Shown here: positions 8,801-10,375 of the stretch, piece after piece | How positions within the stretch are numbered: the first letter of the stretch is position 1 | Layout of the letters: every line of letters starts with the position of its first letter | Assembly: GCA_021806345.1 (NCBI GenBank) | Contig: JAJZXP010000223.1 | Location: forward strand, 1-10,375 | Length of the DNA: 10,375 bases | From: Thermoplasmata archaeon | GTDB taxonomy: Archaea; Thermoplasmatota; Thermoplasmata; Thermoplasmatales; Thermoplasmataceae | Direction of reading: 5' to 3' | Notes under the pieces: generated by a model | Seen by the model: only the letters and a program-made list of their open reading frames with translations | Told to the model about the DNA's origin: nothing | Databases searched by the model: none | Made by a program: the position numbers and the translations under genes

Positions 8801-9540
8801 TATTTTGTCCATAGCCAGTCAACAAATTTCGGCTCTTCTAACCAGTCTTTCTTTGATATAAAATAGATAAACATGATTCTGTTCAGGAATTGCAGAGTAA
8901 ATTCGTGGGATTCTTTGCTCGAAATCATCTGTCTTTGTAATTCACTTCTCAGCTTGAAGAATACTTCTTTATAACCGTCAAAAAAAGCCTCTGTTACTCT
9001 TTCCACGCTGAAGGCTTTTTTCCACTTTTTCCAGACCTCTCTCCATGTTGTTTTGTTTTCATATCCGAAGTTTGCTAAGGTTTCTATGACACTGTAATAA
9101 GCCTTCTTGGTTCTAATATCCTCTTTATCTACGTTGAGTTTGATCAGCTTAAGTTTATGTTTCCCTGTCTCAACTTTCTCTTTATCTGGGAAGACGAAGG
9201 TTATCCCATTATAGTCAGTCGTGAAAATAAGAAGGTACTGAATGTACTGCTTGTCTAATGTGTTTGTGACAGATCTGATGAAAGATGGGACTAATGTAGT
9301 TGTTTCCAAAAGGAAAACAGGCAATTTATCGTCCAAGTTTAAGACAGAATAGATCTCCTTTATTCTTTCATTATCCTCCTTTTTGAATTCAAATGTTGAT
9401 TTTCTTCTCTTCGAGGAAAGGTCTAGTATTGAGCCTTCAGGATATCCGAGAATACTAAAAAGCTCATAAACGCCTTTAGCATCCTCAATTTTAATGATTT
9501 GATTATATACATTTTCCCTTAAAATAATATTATTTTCCAT
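5806..9540 (-). CDS. Eco57I-like adenine-N6 DNA methyltransferase, large
   Basis: A 1244-residue protein of the type IIG/PglX-like class that transfers a methyl group from S-adenosylmethionine to the N6 of adenine in DNA. Visible order: N-terminal domain (1-350) with LLIFTTDYNGITFVFP at 103-118; LGIFYTPRVEVDFMC (348-362); SAM-binding motif DPACGSGAFLVG (440-451); YGVDVMPWAIHAAELRLWL (486-504); RVGDSL (531-536); a Lys/Glu-rich probable coiled-coil insertion (about 550-660); catalytic NPPY at 689-692; FCFITSNSWL (758-767); and a C-terminal target-recognition region with ADSILPGCYTGVNDFFYID near 951-969. I see no PD-(D/E)xK, HKD or HNH motif, so cutting may be done by the operon's PLD-SNF2 protein. 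ATG is supported by AGAGGT seven bases upstream. It is first in the operon. Alternatives are a BREX PglX or DISARM DrmMI relative, but their partners are absent here. Confidence 0.94.
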   Translation of the reverse strand: MENNIILRENVYNQIIKIEDAKGVYELFSILGYPEGSILDLSSKRRKSTFEFKKEDNERIKEIYSVLNLDDKLPVFLLETTTLVPSFIRSVTNTLDKQYIQYLLIFTTDYNGITFVFPDKEKVETGKHKLKLIKLNVDKEDIRTKKAYYSVIETLANFGYENKTTWREVWKKWKKAFSVERVTEAFFDGYKEVFFKLRSELQRQMISSKESHEFTLQFLNRIMFIYFISKKDWLEEPKFVDWLWTKYRVLGKYNSNEFYEKWLKQVFLKAFNNRANEVKGLPEDVVKVISNAPYLNGGLFRENGLDNLKILITDKIFQEVLEFFESYNFTIKEDMPLESEVAVDPQMIGYVYESLANVAEEIYDRNDLGIFYTPRVEVDFMCRRSLVEYLSKNLSELPKEKFYSLIFDPAEEREKIEDWFTKNEHWRKLEDTLSNLSVVDPACGSGAFLVGMLNVVSDLYRMIYKYIGNSLSDFALKNRVIQYSLYGVDVMPWAIHAAELRLWLQLIVETEFKKEELRQHPLLPNLNLNLRVGDSLVQEIGGISFNLRTNNLKDHLKRKLDDLKQEKRKYFENSPTAKFKSPEEVKEEEIHLFEEIINERVESLTTDIQVFEHNIKIARSQKTLAGEQVIDEKKVNENLLRINTNKEEIEKLRNVKNHLNDPEKKPFVWDIDFAEIFSEKEGFDIVIGNPPYVRQEMISPPNKLKSEVTSEEKKEYKDKLIESVKERFPVLKDVGKRSDYYIYFYFHGLSLLNNNGSFCFITSNSWLDVEYGKVLQEFLCKYVPITAIYDNPKRSFTHADVNTIIALFGAPEAKQRSLGDWFNDVTGGNEKVWPNIKSVAKFIMFKKPFEEVLSSQNLVSIENVKVKEKRKGITDLVKNVVSTNDCRIFPMLQEDLLEDGWEYPENYKNGRFKSGSYEGNKWGGKYLRAPDIFYIIMERGEESIIPLNKLADSILPGCYTGVNDFFYIDDKAIETFKIEEYYVKPIIRNADDVEALNITITPNNYVLAVPSLSKKELILEGHLGLMSYIEWGEKQVTRKRQKTESGIRWSNVETVKHRKYWYSIPEKNLIPAHIFIQYVSNERFYCPYSNFPLASDRAFHRLFEKTDINYKELAAILNSTIQIFFVMLLGRSNLGQGALKFETSDAKKILTLDVERFNSKVKRQLQDLLDALGKRKPQSIFEEVGIDREKPIREQKPNPLPDRAELDNIIFDELGLTQGERKEVYWSVCELVKQRIDKAKSLRD
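5811..5815 (-). promoter_or_regulatory. Ribosome binding site of the XRE-ImmA/IrrE gene
   Basis: GAGGG on the minus strand lies in the last codons of the methyltransferase gene, six bases before ATG 5804. It fixes that start and implies coupled translation. Confidence 0.75.
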
Positions 9541-9547
9541 TATTAAA

Positions 9548-9553
9548 ACCTCT
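9548..9553 (-). promoter_or_regulatory. Ribosome binding site of the methyltransferase gene
   Basis: The minus strand reads AGAGGT seven bases before ATG 9540. This is a good Shine-Dalgarno match and supports a leadered transcript for the operon. Confidence 0.75.
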
Positions 9554-9568
9554 TTTTAAGCTTTACTG

Positions 9569-9596
9569 ATATTATCGTGGCATTATATAATAATAT
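9569..9596. repeat. Inverted repeat around the operon TATA box
   Basis: ATATTAT (9569-9575) and ATAATAT (9590-9596) are perfect 7-bp arms with a 14-bp spacer. The TATA-like element lies largely in the spacer and touches the second arm. This is a possible operator for the operon's own XRE protein. AT-only arms make a chance match quite possible. Confidence 0.25.
9583..9590 (-). promoter_or_regulatory. Candidate TATA box of the operon
   Basis: TTATATAA lies 43-50 bases upstream of the methyltransferase ATG. With initiation about 25 bases downstream, the transcript would start near 9560, leaving room for the AGAGGT ribosome site. It is the best promoter candidate for all four genes. The factor-B element is not distinct. 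Confidence 0.5.
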
Positions 9597-9621
9597 TTGT
9601 AGTTCCATTGTGTAGCACGGG

Positions 9622-9994
9622 TTAATCTTCTTTTTTATTAGCATGACAAGTTCTAAATTCTACAGGCAATTGATACTCTGAAAAATGTTGATTTGCTGGT
9701 GTCTCTAAAAACATACTGTTTGACGATGAGACTTTATAATACGCTTGTTTTTTAACAACGCTACCAGTATCAACAAATCCCGATCCCAAAGGTTCTTTAA
9801 CGTTTCGCCTTCTACATCTGCATAGACATGTTTCATGCGGCTATTACCGAGTTTAATTAGTGAACAGGGACCCGATAGGCGTTCACGCTTTAAAACTCTA
9901 AAAATTAGTATTTGCAAGGATTTTTTAATAGCTCGTATTCATGAGACCAAATTTCGTGAACATTTACAAATCCTTTGTTTTTCTGATTTTCCAT
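9622..9994 (-). pseudogene. Frameshifted gene relic, unknown family
   Basis: Three protein-like pieces follow one another on the minus strand in different frames. The first is ATG 9994 to TAA 9905 (29 residues, MENQKNKGFVNVHEIWSHEY and on). The second is an open stretch inside 9705-9917 with MKHVYADVEGETLK. The third is a 72-residue open frame ending at TAA 9622, with GSGFVDTGSVVKKQAYYKV and LPVEFRTCHANKKED. Splicing the second to the third near 9793 gives a smooth join (GETLK then EPLGSG), which suggests one original gene broken by small indels. I do not recognise the family and see no transposase catalytic motif. The relic ends 81 bp upstream of the operon's first gene on the same strand, so its decay left a free promoter region. 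Confidence 0.55.
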
Positions 9995-10170
9995 TTAAAA
10001 ATTGTAGTGTTCATGGTATTCACGGGATTCTATAGTATAATTAACTAATGGTAGTGTGTGGAATTTCGAAGTTTTTTCACACAGGATCCAATGATATTCC
10101 TTTAATTAAATAATTGGATAGTTTTTATTACCGGAAAAAGATTAATTGAATTAAAATCAATAATAATAGT
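9995..10170. other. AT-rich spacer without a supported gene
   Basis: No gene is supported in these 176 bases. The stretch holds a TATA-like ATTATACTATAG on the minus strand near 10030, which could have served the neighbouring relic, and ACCGGAAAAA at 10130-10139. Confidence 0.5.
10130..10139 (-). repeat. Right copy of 10-bp inverted pair TTTTTCCGGT
   Basis: ACCGGAAAAA is the exact reverse complement of the sequence at 476-485. It lies 31 bp beyond the stop codon of the integrase-like fragment. As a mobile element end it is unproven and could be chance. Confidence 0.2.
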
Positions 10171-10375
10171 TTACTTCCTGGTTATTTCATTCCTAAATTT
10201 TTCTAAAAATTCAGGCACCTTCCCATAACGCCATTTGTAAAACCTCTTTAATACACCCTCATAATCTAATATTGTTTTATAAGTGTATTTTTCCCTGAAC
10301 TTCAAAAACATATTTATTATATCATTCTTTTCAGGATCCAGGAATTTATCCCCAAGGTAATTATATATTACCCTT
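10171..10375 (-). CDS. C-terminal end of possible integrase-like gene, partial
   Basis: A minus-strand frame enters from the right edge and stops at TAA 10171-10173, giving 67 residues. The stretch YTYKTILDYEGVLKRFYKWR, followed by YGKVPEFLEKF, resembles the SAM-like core-binding domain found near the N-terminus of archaeal tyrosine recombinases, where a helix ending in FYKW is followed by a short loop with a P-E/F motif. A full integrase would continue with a catalytic domain (R, H-x-x-R, Y), but here the frame ends directly after this domain. So the gene is either a truncated integrase (decay, or a split like the N-part of SSV-type integrases) or an unrelated small helical protein. Codon bias (AGG, ATA) matches the neighbouring genes. 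The identification is tentative; the coding call itself is good. Confidence 0.6.
   Translation of the reverse strand, partial: RVIYNYLGDKFLDPEKNDIINMFLKFREKYTYKTILDYEGVLKRFYKWRYGKVPEFLEKFRNEITRK

Larger units (their letters stand above)
982..9540 (-). other. Four-gene defence-like operon
   Basis: Four minus-strand genes run head to tail from 9540 to 982 with a 1-bp gap, a 4-bp overlap and a 9-bp gap. Each has a Shine-Dalgarno-like sequence and there is no room for internal promoters between stops and starts. The order is DNA adenine methyltransferase, XRE-ImmA/IrrE protein, DUF4411 PIN protein, PLD-SNF2 helicase. Co-transcription and joint function are inferred from packing. No DrmA, DrmB, PglZ, BrxC, Cas or classical endonuclease gene is present in the window. 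Confidence 0.85.

Noticed and set aside
982..9540. DISARM or BREX system
   Set aside because: The methyltransferase and the PLD/SNF2 parts recall these systems, but DrmA (DUF1998 helicase), DrmB, PglZ and BrxC are absent from the window.
10082..10340. CAGGATCCA repeated at 10082-10090 and 10332-10340 as possible att sites
   Set aside because: A 9-bp match around a palindromic GGATCC is too short, and one copy lies inside the integrase-like frame.
1..10375. CRISPR array
   Set aside because: No regularly spaced direct repeats were seen on reading either strand.

Overview
The window looks archaeal and AT-rich. Hand counts of single 60-base lines give about 15-20% GC in the flanks (lines 301 and 421) and roughly 28-42%, up to about 52%, in the central genes. 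Archaeal signs are TATA-like boxes, frequent AGG/AGA arginine and ATA isoleucine codons, Shine-Dalgarno sites inside a tightly packed operon, and an integrase-like fragment at the right edge. A Thermoplasmatales-type genome is my best guess. It rests on overall look only, because no taxonomic marker gene is present.

The centre (982-9540) is one minus-strand operon of four genes read right to left: (1) a 1244-aa Eco57I/type IIG-like adenine-N6 DNA methyltransferase; (2) a 382-aa XRE helix-turn-helix protein fused to an ImmA/IrrE zinc peptidase; (3) a 163-aa DUF4411 PIN-fold ribonuclease-like protein; (4) a 1058-aa protein with an N-terminal single-HKD phospholipase D (PLD) nuclease domain and a SNF2 superfamily 2 helicase. 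The junctions are a 1-bp gap, a 4-bp ATGA overlap and a 9-bp gap, each with a Shine-Dalgarno-like sequence. A TATA-like box and an AGAGGT ribosome site precede the first gene.

I read this as a restriction-modification-like anti-virus module. The methyltransferase would mark self DNA, and the PLD-SNF2 protein would translocate on and cut foreign DNA. The middle pair has the make-up of a toxin-antitoxin unit (PIN toxin plus XRE-peptidase antitoxin) and is embedded between the modification and attack genes. The parts are recognisable, but the arrangement does not match DISARM (no DrmA or DrmB), BREX (no PglZ or BrxC) or a simple type I, II or III system as far as the window shows.

Both flanks are gene graveyards. 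On the left (1-981) are a small minus-strand reading frame with an in-frame TAG (104-322) and a plus-strand zinc-ribbon pseudogene broken by stops and frameshifts (570-948). On the right (9541-10375) are a frameshifted minus-strand pseudogene (9622-9994), an AT-rich spacer, and the 67-residue C-terminal end of a minus-strand gene that resembles the core-binding domain of archaeal tyrosine recombinases. A 10-bp inverted pair (476-485 and 10130-10139) brackets the cargo but is close to what chance would give. The picture is an intact defence cassette inserted in a decaying, mobile-element-rich region.
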